Shown one piece after another: positions 1 to 8,618 of a DNA stretch of 58,238 nt. Each line of letters begins with the position of its first letter. Position 1 is the stretch's first letter. Source of the stretch: an uncultured Oscillospiraceae bacterium (GTDB taxonomy: Bacteria; Bacillota; Clostridia; Oscillospirales; Oscillospiraceae); assembly GCA_949841465.1 (NCBI GenBank), contig CATKZW010000014.1:1-58238 (forward strand). The letters run 5' to 3'. The position numbers and the translations under genes were made by a program. The notes under the pieces are model-generated. The model ran no database searches, was not told the DNA's origin, and worked only from the letters and a program-made list of their open reading frames with translations.

Positions 1-861
1 CAATCCCCCCGGGCGTGCGGCGTCCGCGCGCCGGATGGGCGCGCGGACGCCGGGCAGCGCTGCCCCATGCCCCGGCTGTTGTATGTGACCTATGCCCACT
101 ACAGCGAGGAATGGAAGTCCCAGCTCCACTCCCACACCTGCTCGGAGATGTTCTTTATCACCGGGGGGAACGGCGCGTTCCTCATCCGGAAGGACAGCTT
201 CCCCGTGGCCATCAACGACCTGGTGATCGTGGACCCCGGCGTCCCCCACACCGAGACCAGCCAGAACGGCCGCCCCATGGAATATGTGGTGCTGGGGCTG
301 GAGGGGCTGGAAACCGTCACCGACGACAGCGGCTGCGCCCTGCTCCACCTGTTCGCGGAGGACGCGGTGTCCAGCTGCCTGCGCACCCTCATCCAGGAGA
401 GCCGGGAGCCCCGGCCCGGCTGCGACGAGATCTGCCAGCGCCTGCTGGAGGTCATCCTGCTGCGTCTGCGCAGGCGGGACGACTTCTCCCTGTCCGGGGC
501 CGCCCCCGCCGTCCCCGGCACCAGCCGGGAGTGCAACCTGGTGCGGCAGTATATCGACAACCACTTCAAGGAAAACCTGACTCTGGACCAGCTGGCGGAG
601 CTGGTACACATCAATAAGTATTACCTGTCCCACGCCTTCCGCAAGGAGTTTGACACATCCCCCATCAGCTACCTCATCTCCCGGCGCATCCGGGAGAGCC
701 GCTTCCTGCTGGCGGAGACCGACCACACCCTGTCCCAGATCGCCCAGATCCTGGGTTTTTCCTCTCCAAGCTACTTCTCCCAGAGCTTCCGGCGGCTGGA
801 GGGGATGAGCCCCATGGAGTACCGCCGGGGCCACCGGGGAGCCAGAAGCAAATATTCATAA
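1..861 (+). CDS. AraC-family transcriptional regulator (5' end outside window)
   Basis: This is a one-component sugar-type regulator. The reading frame is open from the first base of the window. The first ATG at 67 has no ribosome binding site and lies inside what looks like coding sequence, so the gene probably starts upstream. The N-terminal part reads as a cupin sensor domain (LHSHTCSEMFFITGG). The last ~100 residues carry the two helix-turn-helix units of the AraC family: DQLAELVHINKYYLSHAF, then SQIAQILGFSSPSYFSQSF followed by GMSPMEYR. It lies directly upstream of galE and the NahK-like kinase in the same direction and is separated from them by a promoter, so it may regulate them. That link is inference from position only. 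Confidence 0.85.
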   Translation, partial: QSPRACGVRAPDGRADAGQRCPMPRLLYVTYAHYSEEWKSQLHSHTCSEMFFITGGNGAFLIRKDSFPVAINDLVIVDPGVPHTETSQNGRPMEYVVLGLEGLETVTDDSGCALLHLFAEDAVSSCLRTLIQESREPRPGCDEICQRLLEVILLRLRRRDDFSLSGAAPAVPGTSRECNLVRQYIDNHFKENLTLDQLAELVHINKYYLSHAFRKEFDTSPISYLISRRIRESRFLLAETDHTLSQIAQILGFSSPSYFSQSFRRLEGMSPMEYRRGHRGARSKYS

Positions 862-881
862 AAAAATCGACAAAAAAGCTA

Positions 882-937
882 TTCCCATTTCTCCCTTGGA
901 CATGTATAATATCAGCAGTCATGGGTGCGCCCATGAC
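882..937 (+). promoter_or_regulatory. galE promoter and 5'-end hairpin
   Basis: A -35-like TTCCCA (882-887), a 17-nt spacer and a perfect -10 TATAAT (905-910) precede galE. Transcription would begin near 917. A perfect 8-bp stem (GTCATGGG 918-925, CCCATGAC 930-937) sits at that point, so the mRNA would begin with a hairpin, a known means of protecting a 5' end. The Shine-Dalgarno AAAGGAG follows at about 962. Confidence 0.6.
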
Positions 938-978
938 CGCCGGACAGAAATAATCGATTTGTAAAGGAGCGCGTCAAT

Positions 979-1998
979 ATGTCTATTCTGGTCTGCGGCG
1001 GCGCCGGTTATATCGGCAGCCACACCTGCGTGGAGCTTCTCAACGCGGGATACGACATCGTGGTGGCGGACAATCTGGTCAATTCCAGCCAGGAGGCGCT
1101 GCGCCGGGTGGAGAAAATCACCGGCAAAACCGTCCCCTTTGTGAAGGCGGAGCTGTGCCGCGACGACGAGGTGGAGGCACTGTTCGCCCAGCACCCCGGC
1201 ATCGACGCGGTCATCCATTTCGCCGGACTGAAGGCAGTGGGTGAGAGCGTGTCCAAGCCCCTGGAGTACTACTCCAACAACCTCATCAGCACCCTGTACC
1301 TGCTCCAGGCCATGCGCCGCCACGGGGTAAAGAACTTTGTGTTCTCCTCCTCCGCCACGGTGTACGGCGACCCCGCCACCGTGCCCATCCGGGAGGACTT
1401 CCCCACCGGCAGCACCACCAACCCCTACGGCACCTCCAAGCTGTTCCAGGAGCGCATCCTGTCCGACATCTGCGCCGCCGACCCGGACCTGAACGTGGCC
1501 CTGCTGCGCTACTTCAACCCCATCGGCGCCCACGAGTCCGGCCTGATGGGCGAGGACCCCAACGGCATCCCCAACAACCTGGTGCCCTATATCGCCAAGG
1601 TGGCGGTGGGCCAGCTGGAGAAGGTCCACGTCTACGGCAACGACTACAGCACCCCCGACGGCACCGGCGTGCGGGACTATATCCACGTGGTGGACCTGGC
1701 CAAGGGCCACGTGGCGGCATTGAAAAAGCTGGACGCCAAGTGCGGCCTGTTCGTGTGCAATCTGGGCACCGGCAAGGGCTACAGCGTTCTGGACGTGCTC
1801 CACGCCTATGAGAAGGCCTGCGGACGGGAGCTGCCCTACGTCATCGAGCCCCGCCGCCCCGGCGACATCGCCGTGTGCTACGCCGACCCGGCCAAGGCCA
1901 GGGAGGAACTGGGCTGGGAGGCCCAGCTGGGCATTGAGGAGATGTGCGCCTCCTCCTACAAGTGGCAGTCCGGCAACCCCAACGGCTATAAGGGATAA
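979..1998 (+). CDS. galE: UDP-glucose 4-epimerase GalE
   Basis: GalE interconverts UDP-glucose and UDP-galactose (or the N-acetylated forms) in the cytoplasm, in the Leloir pathway and in precursor supply for surface sugars. It is an extended short-chain dehydrogenase: the NAD-binding GGAGYIGS lies at residues 7-14, the catalytic Ser in the FSSSATVYG segment near 125, and the Tyr-x-x-x-Lys pair at Y150/K154. The conserved YFNPIGAH and DYIHVVDLA segments are present. The length of 339 aa is normal. It starts at ATG 979 behind AAAGGAG. The next gene, a sugar 1-kinase, begins 38 nt after its stop, and the two probably form a transcription unit. Confidence 0.96.
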   Translation: MSILVCGGAGYIGSHTCVELLNAGYDIVVADNLVNSSQEALRRVEKITGKTVPFVKAELCRDDEVEALFAQHPGIDAVIHFAGLKAVGESVSKPLEYYSNNLISTLYLLQAMRRHGVKNFVFSSSATVYGDPATVPIREDFPTGSTTNPYGTSKLFQERILSDICAADPDLNVALLRYFNPIGAHESGLMGEDPNGIPNNLVPYIAKVAVGQLEKVHVYGNDYSTPDGTGVRDYIHVVDLAKGHVAALKKLDAKCGLFVCNLGTGKGYSVLDVLHAYEKACGRELPYVIEPRRPGDIAVCYADPAKAREELGWEAQLGIEEMCASSYKWQSGNPNGYKG

Positions 1999-2036
1999 CA
2001 AACGCCGGGCAGCCCCGGCGCGAGGGAGGATATACT

Positions 2037-3146
2037 ATGGCACAGGCAGAGCAGACCCTGAACGAGGCCCTGGCGGCCTTTGACTTCGGCCGCCCTGCGA
2101 AAGAGGCCGTCCGTTTCGGCGAGGGCCACATCAACGACACCTTTCTGGTGACCACCCAAGAGGACCGGCGCTTCATCCTCCAGCGGGTGAGCCCGGTGGC
2201 TTTCCATGAGCCGAAGCGGCTGATGGACAACGTGGTGAATGTCACAGAGTACCTGTCCCAAGAAATTGCCCGTCAGGGCGGTGACCCCCGGCGGGAGACC
2301 CTGACGGTGGTCCGTCCCCGGCGCGGCGGGACCTGCTTCACCGACAGCGCCGGCGGCGTGTGGCGGTTGTTCCTCTACGTGGAGGGGACGGTGTGCTACC
2401 AGTCGGCGGAGACCCCGGAACTTTTCGCCGCCTCCGGGCGGGCCTTCGGGCGGTTCCAGCGGCTGCTGCGGGACTACCCCGCCGAGACGCTTTACGAGAC
2501 CATCCCCCGCTTCCATGACACAGTCAACCGCCTGCAGAACCTGAAAAACGCCGTGGCCGCCGACCCCCTGGGCCGGGCCGGGGACTGCCGGGAGGATATC
2601 GAGTTCATGCTGGCCCGGGAGCGGGACTGCTCTGTGGCGCTGGACGCCCTGCGCTCCGGGGAGCTCCCCCTGCGGGTGACCCACAACGACACCAAGCTGA
2701 ACAACGTCCTCATGGACGAGGAGACCGGCGAAGCGCTTTGCGTCATTGATCTGGACACCGTCATGCCCGGCCTTGTGATTAACGACTTCGGCGACTCCAT
2801 CCGGTTCGGCGCCAACCACAACGCCGAGGACGAGCCGGACCTGTCCAAGGTGAACTTCGACCCAGCCCTGTTTGAGACCTATACCGCCGCTTTCCTGGGG
2901 GAGGCGGGCGGCGCGCTCACCGAGGCAGAAATCCGATACCTCCCTTGGGGGGCCAAGCTGATGACCCTGGAATGCGGTATGCGCTTCCTTACCGACCACA
3001 TAGAAGGGGACCACTACTTCCACATCAGCCGTCCGGGCCAGAACCTGGACCGGGCCCGCACCCAGCGCAAGCTGGTGGCGGACATGGAGCACTGCTGGGA
3101 CAAGCTCAACGCCATCGCGGCCCGCTACCTTCCTAACCAGGCGTAA
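2037..3146 (+). CDS. NahK-like N-acetylhexosamine 1-kinase (APH-fold phosphotransferase)
   Basis: This 369-residue protein has the aminoglycoside phosphotransferase fold. The catalytic loop reads HNDTKLNN (from residue 216) and the metal-binding segment VIDLDTVMPG (237-246). Both closely match N-acetylhexosamine 1-kinase of the bifidobacterial galacto-/lacto-N-biose pathway, which makes GlcNAc/GalNAc-1-phosphate from ATP. The adjacent galE fits that pathway because NahK, a uridylyltransferase and GalE act together on N-acetylhexosamines from mucin or milk glycans. No lacto-N-biose phosphorylase is visible here. Homoserine kinase or antibiotic phosphotransferase activity is less likely given the exact loop sequence. 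It starts at ATG 2037 behind GAGGGAGGA. Confidence 0.8.
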   Translation: MAQAEQTLNEALAAFDFGRPAKEAVRFGEGHINDTFLVTTQEDRRFILQRVSPVAFHEPKRLMDNVVNVTEYLSQEIARQGGDPRRETLTVVRPRRGGTCFTDSAGGVWRLFLYVEGTVCYQSAETPELFAASGRAFGRFQRLLRDYPAETLYETIPRFHDTVNRLQNLKNAVAADPLGRAGDCREDIEFMLARERDCSVALDALRSGELPLRVTHNDTKLNNVLMDEETGEALCVIDLDTVMPGLVINDFGDSIRFGANHNAEDEPDLSKVNFDPALFETYTAAFLGEAGGALTEAEIRYLPWGAKLMTLECGMRFLTDHIEGDHYFHISRPGQNLDRARTQRKLVADMEHCWDKLNAIAARYLPNQA

Positions 3147-3165
3147 AGCAAACGACGTTGAACGG

Positions 3166-3202
3166 TAACCGCATGATACCACGGTGTCATGCGGTTATTT
3201 TT
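3166..3202 (+). terminator. Rho-independent terminator of the galE-kinase unit
   Basis: A long stem with left arm 3167-3180 and right arm 3183-3196 (outer part AACCGCATGA/TCATGCGGTT) is followed by ATTTTTACT. It lies 20 nt after the kinase stop. Confidence 0.85.
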
Positions 3203-3453
3203 ACTATACCAATGGATACGCATATATGCCTTTTATTGACCAATTCATCTGAATCGCTTTCCACAAAGGAGGTCTTTTGCACAGAATTAAGCTTACGCTT
3301 ATCAATTTTGAAAGAAAGATGGGCTTCCTTTTTTCCTCCCTTGTGCTATAATATAATTTGATACAGCGTTAGCCTTCTGTCCTATATTTTCATCTAAACC
3401 CAAGGCAGCAGTACGAAAGCCACAATACAAAAAATTTATTTGGGAGGTACCAC
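3203..3453 (+). promoter_or_regulatory. AT-rich intergenic region with glgA promoter -10
   Basis: No coding potential is seen here. The overlapping TATAATATAAT at 3347-3357 is a good -10 for glgA, but no consensus -35 lies at 16-18 nt, so the promoter is weak or activated. The region is far more AT-rich than its surroundings. The Shine-Dalgarno GGGAGG lies about 10 nt before the glgA ATG. Confidence 0.45.
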
Positions 3454-5406
3454 ATGTCAAAGAAGAAAGTTGTAAAGCCCAGCAGTAAAAGAAAATCTTC
3501 TTCAAAAGCTGTTGCGGCAAAGCGCCAGGCCGAGATTGCCGAAAAGGACACTGCAAAAGATGTGATCACGGAAATCGAGGCAGAAAAAGCCGGCGCAGTG
3601 GAAGTCACCACAAAGGCCTTCCTTGAGGCAGAGCCTGCGGCGGCGGCCGTAGAAGAGTCCCCGTCGGCGGAGTCTGCGGAAGCAGCTGAGGAAGGCATGC
3701 CGGCGGAAGCAGCCGAGGAAAGCATGCCGGCGGAAGCAGCTGAGGAAAGCATACCGGCGGAAACAGCCGAAGAAAGCATACCGGCGGAAGCAGCTGAGGA
3801 AAGCATGCTGGCGGAAGCAGCCGAAGAAAGCATACCGGTGGAAGCAGCTGAGGAAAGCATACCGGCGAAAGCAGCCGAGGAAAGCATGCCGGTGGGAGCA
3901 GCCGAGGAAAGCATGCCGACGGAAGCAGCCTCGCCGGAAGAGCGCTATATATCCCCCAGAAGAAGCGTTGCATTTATCGGGTCGGAATGCTATCCTTTCG
4001 TCAAAACCGGAGGGCTGGGCGATGTGATGTACGCGCTTCCCAAGGCGCTGGTAAAGCAGAACTGCGATGTAAAGGTCATTCTCCCGAGATATAAATGCAT
4101 TCCGTGGGAATACCAGCAGAAAATGATTTACCGCGGCTCTTTTCAGATGGATCTCTGTGCAGATGGCAGGGCCTTCTATGTGGGCATTATGGAATATGTC
4201 TGGGATGGCGTGGTATATGATTTCATTGACAATGAGGAATTTTTCAGCGACGGAAATCCATATACCAATCTCATTGACGACATTCCAAAGTACTGTTACT
4301 TCGCTAAAGCTGCCCTGGCGGCGCTGAACTATATGGATTGGGTTCCAAATATCATCCACTGTCATGACTGGCAGGCCGCTTTGGTTCCCGTTTATCTGAG
4401 GACGCAGTTTGTCAACACCAAGCTTACTTCCGCAAAGACCATTTTGACGATTCACAACCTGCGCTTCCAGGGAATTTACGACATCCCAACCATCCGCTAT
4501 TGGTCCGGACTGCCGGATTATGTCTTTAATAAGGACGCCTTAAAGGTGAAATACAAAGATGCCAATATGCTAAAGGGAGGACTGGCCTACTCAAATATCA
4601 TCACCACCGTGAGCCAGACCTATGCTGGTGAAATTCAAGGCGCGTACTACGGCGAGACTCTGGACGCCCACCTGCGGTATCATTCCGGCAAGCTGCGCGG
4701 TATCGTAAACGGGATCGACTATGACATCTGGAATCCGGATACCGATGACAAGCTGTACGTAAATTACAACATCACCAACGTACTGGACAAGAAGAAGGAA
4801 AACAAACGCAAATTACAGGAGGAATTGGGTCTGGTTCAGGATGACCACAAATTTGTGATTGGACTGATTTCCCGGCTGACGAACCAGAAGGGCTTGGATC
4901 TGGTCACCTCCATCCTCCCTCAGGTCATGGACGGGCATACGCAAGTCGTGGTACTCGGCACCGGAGACCAAGGCTATGAGGATGCGTTCCGGTATTATGA
5001 GCATGCCTACAAGGGGGACGTCTGTTCCAATATTATGTATGATGAGACGCGGGCGCATCGGATTTATGCAGGCGCAGACGCCCTGCTGGTTCCGTCCCGG
5101 TTTGAGCCCTGCGGGTTGACACAGCTCATTGCCATGCACTACGGAACGGTGCCGATTGTTCGGGAAACCGGCGGTTTGAAAGATACGGTAGAGCCATACA
5201 ATATGTACTTCAACACAGGAAACGGATTTACTTTTGACCACTATGACGCCGGACTGTTATTGGATGCCATTAACAGAGCCAAGACGTTTTATTTTGAAAA
5301 CCGCTGGTGCTGGGATGAAATGGTACAGCGGGATATGGATAAGAATCTGTCTTGGGAAAATTCCGCAAAACAGTATAAAGACCTGTACCTGGATTTGACC
5401 AGGTAA
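3454..5406 (+). CDS. glgA: Glycogen synthase (GT5) with repetitive N-terminal extension
   Basis: GlgA transfers glucose from ADP-glucose to growing alpha-1,4-glucan. The catalytic part begins near residue 170: the nucleotide-sugar loop KTGGLGDVMYALPKAL starts at 184, and the C-terminal half has PSRFEPCGLTQLIAMHYG and VRETGGLKDTV. From residue ~170 the length (~480 aa) is that of ordinary bacterial GlgA. The first ~165 residues are not part of the family: a Lys/Ser-rich start (residues 1-25), an acidic Ala/Glu stretch, then nine 9-residue repeats at 77-157. No signal peptide is seen. Base composition is clearly lower in GC than galE or dnaE. It stands alone between two terminators, with no other glg genes nearby. 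The function of the extension is unknown; a tether to the granule or a partner is a guess. Confidence 0.92.
   Translation: MSKKKVVKPSSKRKSSSKAVAAKRQAEIAEKDTAKDVITEIEAEKAGAVEVTTKAFLEAEPAAAAVEESPSAESAEAAEEGMPAEAAEESMPAEAAEESIPAETAEESIPAEAAEESMLAEAAEESIPVEAAEESIPAKAAEESMPVGAAEESMPTEAASPEERYISPRRSVAFIGSECYPFVKTGGLGDVMYALPKALVKQNCDVKVILPRYKCIPWEYQQKMIYRGSFQMDLCADGRAFYVGIMEYVWDGVVYDFIDNEEFFSDGNPYTNLIDDIPKYCYFAKAALAALNYMDWVPNIIHCHDWQAALVPVYLRTQFVNTKLTSAKTILTIHNLRFQGIYDIPTIRYWSGLPDYVFNKDALKVKYKDANMLKGGLAYSNIITTVSQTYAGEIQGAYYGETLDAHLRYHSGKLRGIVNGIDYDIWNPDTDDKLYVNYNITNVLDKKKENKRKLQEELGLVQDDHKFVIGLISRLTNQKGLDLVTSILPQVMDGHTQVVVLGTGDQGYEDAFRYYEHAYKGDVCSNIMYDETRAHRIYAGADALLVPSRFEPCGLTQLIAMHYGTVPIVRETGGLKDTVEPYNMYFNTGNGFTFDHYDAGLLLDAINRAKTFYFENRWCWDEMVQRDMDKNLSWENSAKQYKDLYLDLTR
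3682..3924 (+). repeat. Nine tandem 27-bp coding repeats in glgA
   Basis: Nine in-frame copies of a 27-bp unit encode variants of AAEESMPAE (AAEEGMPAE, AAEESIPAE, TAEESIPAE, AAEESIPVE, AAEESIPAK and so on). Copies differ at a few bases, mainly in codons 6, 8 and 9. Such arrays can change copy number by slippage without shifting the frame. Confidence 0.95.
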
Positions 5407-5415
5407 AAGCCATTG

Positions 5416-5459
5416 AAAATCCGCCGAAGCAGCCTTGCTTCGGCGGATTTTCTTTTTTT
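5416..5459 (+). terminator. Terminator after glgA
   Basis: The left arm at 5416-5430 and right arm at 5437-5450 form a ~14-bp stem with a 6-nt loop, followed by TCTTTTTTTA. It lies between convergent genes and may also slow transcription coming from the right. Confidence 0.9.
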
Positions 5460-5483
5460 ATTCTGCTGCTTAATCCAAATAAG

Positions 5484-6260
5484 CTAGCGGCCGAGCTCCG
5501 TTAATTTCCGATAAACGCTGTCAAACTCCTGGTCATACTCGTCTTCATGATTGCGGTCATAGGCATCCATCGCATTCATTAAGCGCTTGTACTCGTTTTT
5601 ATCCTTCTCATAGCTTTTCGCACCGCTAAGAAATTCGCCCGCCTGCTCAATCAGTGCGTCCCGGGTGAGCTCAGGGAACTCCTGTTCCTGCTCCGGTTCC
5701 ATCCTGCCACTGTTGCGGCAGAAATCCAGTGCGCTCTTCCAGCCCAGCAGCCTGGTAATGGCGGCGGCTGCCGCCGCGTTGTGGGCATTGCCGACGACCG
5801 GGAGCCTGCCCACAAAGATCTGCGCAAAGGCCCGGCCGGCTATGGCCCAGCCCAGCGTGCTGGTCGTGAGCTGTTCCAAAAGGGCTGAGGAGGCCATCTC
5901 AGTACATTCCAAGCCGAACACCTCGCCCAGGGAAGAGATCATTTTAATATTGCGCGGTCCGATGATAAAATTATCCACCGCCGGCAGCTGCGCCAGGACT
6001 CCGCCCACCACGCCGGCTTCCATGGCACTCTGGTCGATGATTTTTTTACAGCTCCGGTACTGTTCGGCAGCGAGAGCCTCTTTTGCCTCTTTCTGAGCCT
6101 CCGACGCATCCTGCTGGACCCGCAGAAGAGCCGCCGCGGCCTGCTTCGTGACCTTACCTGCCGCGCCCGCCGCTTCCTTAACGTTTTTGCCCGCGGCCTT
6201 CGCGACGCCTCCGATGTTTTTCCCCATGACCTTTGCCGCTTTGATTGGATCGAACGCCAT
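5484..6260 (-). CDS. DUF697-like membrane-associated protein, last gene of the unknown cassette
   Basis: Function is unknown. The N-terminal ~45 residues are a Lys/Gly/Ala-rich amphipathic stretch with GK spacing (MGKNIGG, AAGKNVKEAAGAAGK), resembling the small peptide encoded first in the operon. The middle (about residues 75-185) has two hydrophobic, Gly/Ala-rich segments: LPAVDNFIIGPRNIKMI, then LGWAIAGRAFAQIFVGRLPV and AAAAAITRLLGW. Their order and spacing recall the DUF697 domain found next to or fused with YcjX/Era-like GTPases. No GTPase motif is present. The C-terminus is charged and predicted helical. It starts 13 nt after the TAA at 6274-6276 that would end the full-length upstream gene, with its Shine-Dalgarno AAGGGGG overlapping that stop, and it ends in TAG. 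The family link is from remembered pattern only. Confidence 0.7.
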   Translation of the reverse strand: MAFDPIKAAKVMGKNIGGVAKAAGKNVKEAAGAAGKVTKQAAAALLRVQQDASEAQKEAKEALAAEQYRSCKKIIDQSAMEAGVVGGVLAQLPAVDNFIIGPRNIKMISSLGEVFGLECTEMASSALLEQLTTSTLGWAIAGRAFAQIFVGRLPVVGNAHNAAAAAAITRLLGWKSALDFCRNSGRMEPEQEQEFPELTRDALIEQAGEFLSGAKSYEKDKNEYKRLMNAMDAYDRNHEDEYDQEFDSVYRKLTELGR

Positions 6261-6273
6261 ATTTGCCGCCCCC

Positions 6274-6435
6274 TTAACTGTTTTTGACCGTCAGGGCGTC
6301 CAGCTCACAGATAAACTGGTACAGCCTGCTGATTTGGACATTTTTATTGACGTAATCCCGGCTCCAGCCGAGTACCAGCTTTTCCCGCTTGCCGTCCTTC
6401 TCCAGCTTAATGCCCGAGTAGGGGAGAGAACCCTA
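6274..6435 (-). other. In-frame TAG and 52-codon continuation of the upstream gene
   Basis: After the TAG at 6433-6435 the same frame stays open for 52 codons (starting GSLPYSGIKLEKDGK, containing LVLGWSRDYVNKNV, ending LDALTVKNS) to a TAA at 6274-6276. The composition is protein-like, and the next gene starts 13 nt after this TAA with its ribosome binding site overlapping it. The layout suggests TAA is the ancestral stop and TAG an internal nonsense codon, a sequencing error or a read-through site. Genuine TAG stops end the genes on both sides (8619-8621 and 5484-5486), so TAG is not generally reassigned. Confidence 0.75.
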
Positions 6436-8607
6436 TGCCACCTGGTTGTTTCGCACCGTGACCAGCCCCTCCAGAGTGAACAGCAAATCGAAATCCTGCC
6501 CCGATTTGTCGTCCAGAATGGCGGCCACGTGCTCCTGAATGACGCGCTCCAGGTTTTTCAGCTTGGCGTTTTGGAAATAGCTTTCAAATCCCAGCTGTCC
6601 CGGCAGAAGGAAGACAGCCGCGTCAGGCCGCAAGATCATGTTTGGGGCAGCGCCTGCCGCCGCCTTCTTCATTTCGCTCAAAAGCTCCTGGGCTTTCCGC
6701 CTGTCCTCCAGCTCTGCCTCCGTCAACCCGACGAGCTTATAGCTGAGATATTCGCCGGCGGACTCTTGAGCCAGGCCCGTCCCGGGCTGCCGCCGGTCCG
6801 CGGGCTGAAGGGTGAGCCCCTGGGCCTGGCAGAATTCCGCCAGGGTGAGCTCGGCCTGGGTCAGGGCGTCCGGCGCGTCAAGGCTGTCCAGCATATCCAC
6901 GGTCCTGTTTTTGAGGTCATCGAAAAATCTCCTGCCGCAGGCGTACAGGGAGAGGCGATCCCGCATGGATTTGTAATGCTCCATGGTAAAGCCGCCGTCC
7001 TGGCCCTGCAGAGTATTCTCCATGGCGGCACGGGCCGTCTCCATTTCACCGCGCAGGGATTTGACGTCCTGCCTGAGCACCCGAATGAGAGCATCCTTGT
7101 TCTCCGTAAAGGACGGGAACCGGGAGAGGGTCTCCAGCATCTCGTTCAGCGTGTCGACGTATTGGAATGGGAAATCCAGGTTGAACAGGCCATCCGTCCT
7201 CTTGAGGTCCTTCAACGCCGCTTTCGCGTCGGCGGTGCGCCGGTTCTGTGCCTCCTTGCTGCCAGAAAAGTATTCATCCGGCAGTCCGTGGTTTCGGGCC
7301 GGGATACAGATCAGGCGCTTGATCTTGATGGCGTACTTCCGCTCAAACTGGTTGACAGCGCTTCGGTAGTCCCGCTGGAGCGCTGCCCTCTGCTTAGACA
7401 GGTACTCCGCTTCCACCAACCCGGCGCTGGCATCTCCCTCCGGCTCCGGCAGCGGGACCAGCAGCGCGCCGCCCGACTTTTGGGACAGGGACCAATAGGC
7501 AGCCTGGACCTCGGCATCCCCCGGCGCATGCAGGAGTTTGCGCACATAGACTCCGCTGAGCAGCCGGGCGTTGGTCTCAATGTTGCAGCCCTCGTTGACC
7601 AGAATGCGAAACAGCCGGGCGGCCAGATCCGGCTGGTCGATCCTCAGGTAATACATAGCGCACAGCTGAAGCACATCGTTTGCGTTCCCTGACATTTTGA
7701 CCGCCCGCTCCAGCAGCTCCGCGACCTTCTCCCGGTCCGCCTTACCGATCAGATACAGCAGGTCCACGTACTCCAGGGCCCAGGAGGCGGTGAGCTGGTC
7801 TTCCCGCAGCAGGTTGAACTTGTCCAGCTCCCCGTACCGCTCAAAATGCTGTTTGGCTCGATTGAGATATTGACGGGCCGCGGACTCATCCCCCGCTTTC
7901 CGGGCCTCAATGGCCACCAAGCTGGCGGCGTGGCCGAAAAAGTACCAGAAGGGGGGATAGGCCTTGAACTGCTCCTGGATCGCCTCCAGTCGCTCGTATT
8001 TCCGCAGCTGGTCCACGTCCATCAGGATGGCGTTGTACTGCTTGATCTGACGCTCCGTCAGGCGGTAGTCGTCCGGAAAACAATACTCGGCCGCCAGCTT
8101 CCAGGCGGTGGTGAACAGCTCCCGCTTCAGGGCGTTGAACTGCTCGATGGCGGTGAACTCCAACTCCATTTCTGCCCGTTCTTTTTCAAGGGCGCCCCGA
8201 GCCTTTTCCTTGCGGTAGTTCATGTAGCCGATGCCCACCTGGGTGGCCAGGGAAATGGCCATGGTTGCCAGACTTCCCCCGGTCACTACCATCCCGATGT
8301 TGGGCACGGCGCTCCAGACGGCATTTTTCATCCGCTCCTGATATTCCCGCTCGACAAGGGCTTTTTTCCCCTCCTGGATGCGGAAGAAGGTGATGACGTT
8401 CAGCAGCTCGGTGAGGATGTTGAGCAGGGCTTCGTCCTTTGGCATCTGCTCCAGGTTGAGGTTGTTCAGAATAGCGTCGTACTCCTGCTCCAGGATATAT
8501 TTGTCGTTGTAATCCACAATCTGGGCCACCGACACGGCGCACAGGTTCAGCGCGTAGGCCGCCTGCCGCCGCTCCTGCTCTGTATAGGTTTTTTTCGTGT
8601 ATTCCAT
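6433..8607 (-). CDS. Large helical membrane-associated protein of unknown function (ends at premature TAG)
   Basis: I do not recognise this 724-residue protein. Visible features: a charged helical N-terminus (residues 1-95), a Gly-rich hydrophobic segment at about 97-130 (IGMVVTGGSLATMAISLATQVGIGY) that could insert in or lie on a membrane, a long coiled-coil-like stretch of K/E/R (130-170), then a mostly helical region at ~210-370 with TPR/SEL1-like repeats (AARQYLNRAKQHFERYGELD, LAARLFRILVNEGC). The C-terminal half is helical and ends in a small mixed domain. An in-frame TAG cuts off the last 52 codons. It starts at ATG 8607 behind GGGGAGG, directly after the hydrolase stop, so the two are co-transcribed. 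It could be a scaffold or membrane partner of the neighbouring hydrolase; that is inference. Confidence 0.7.
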   Translation of the reverse strand: MEYTKKTYTEQERRQAAYALNLCAVSVAQIVDYNDKYILEQEYDAILNNLNLEQMPKDEALLNILTELLNVITFFRIQEGKKALVEREYQERMKNAVWSAVPNIGMVVTGGSLATMAISLATQVGIGYMNYRKEKARGALEKERAEMELEFTAIEQFNALKRELFTTAWKLAAEYCFPDDYRLTERQIKQYNAILMDVDQLRKYERLEAIQEQFKAYPPFWYFFGHAASLVAIEARKAGDESAARQYLNRAKQHFERYGELDKFNLLREDQLTASWALEYVDLLYLIGKADREKVAELLERAVKMSGNANDVLQLCAMYYLRIDQPDLAARLFRILVNEGCNIETNARLLSGVYVRKLLHAPGDAEVQAAYWSLSQKSGGALLVPLPEPEGDASAGLVEAEYLSKQRAALQRDYRSAVNQFERKYAIKIKRLICIPARNHGLPDEYFSGSKEAQNRRTADAKAALKDLKRTDGLFNLDFPFQYVDTLNEMLETLSRFPSFTENKDALIRVLRQDVKSLRGEMETARAAMENTLQGQDGGFTMEHYKSMRDRLSLYACGRRFFDDLKNRTVDMLDSLDAPDALTQAELTLAEFCQAQGLTLQPADRRQPGTGLAQESAGEYLSYKLVGLTEAELEDRRKAQELLSEMKKAAAGAAPNMILRPDAAVFLLPGQLGFESYFQNAKLKNLERVIQEHVAAILDDKSGQDFDLLFTLEGLVTVRNNQVA

Positions 8608-8618
8608 GATGGCCTCCC

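Noticed and set aside
3682..3924. Regular 27-bp repeats that could be read as a CRISPR-like array
   Set aside because: The units are contiguous without spacers, keep the glgA frame and encode a protein repeat.
6433..6435. TAG as a pyrrolysine codon
   Set aside because: TAG ends the adjacent genes normally, the protein is not a methylamine methyltransferase, and no pyl gene is in the window. A nonsense change or error is simpler.
6148..7692. A 514-codon plus-strand frame across the unknown cassette
   Set aside because: It lies opposite the 724-codon gene and spans its TAG region; no ribosome binding site and no family pattern.
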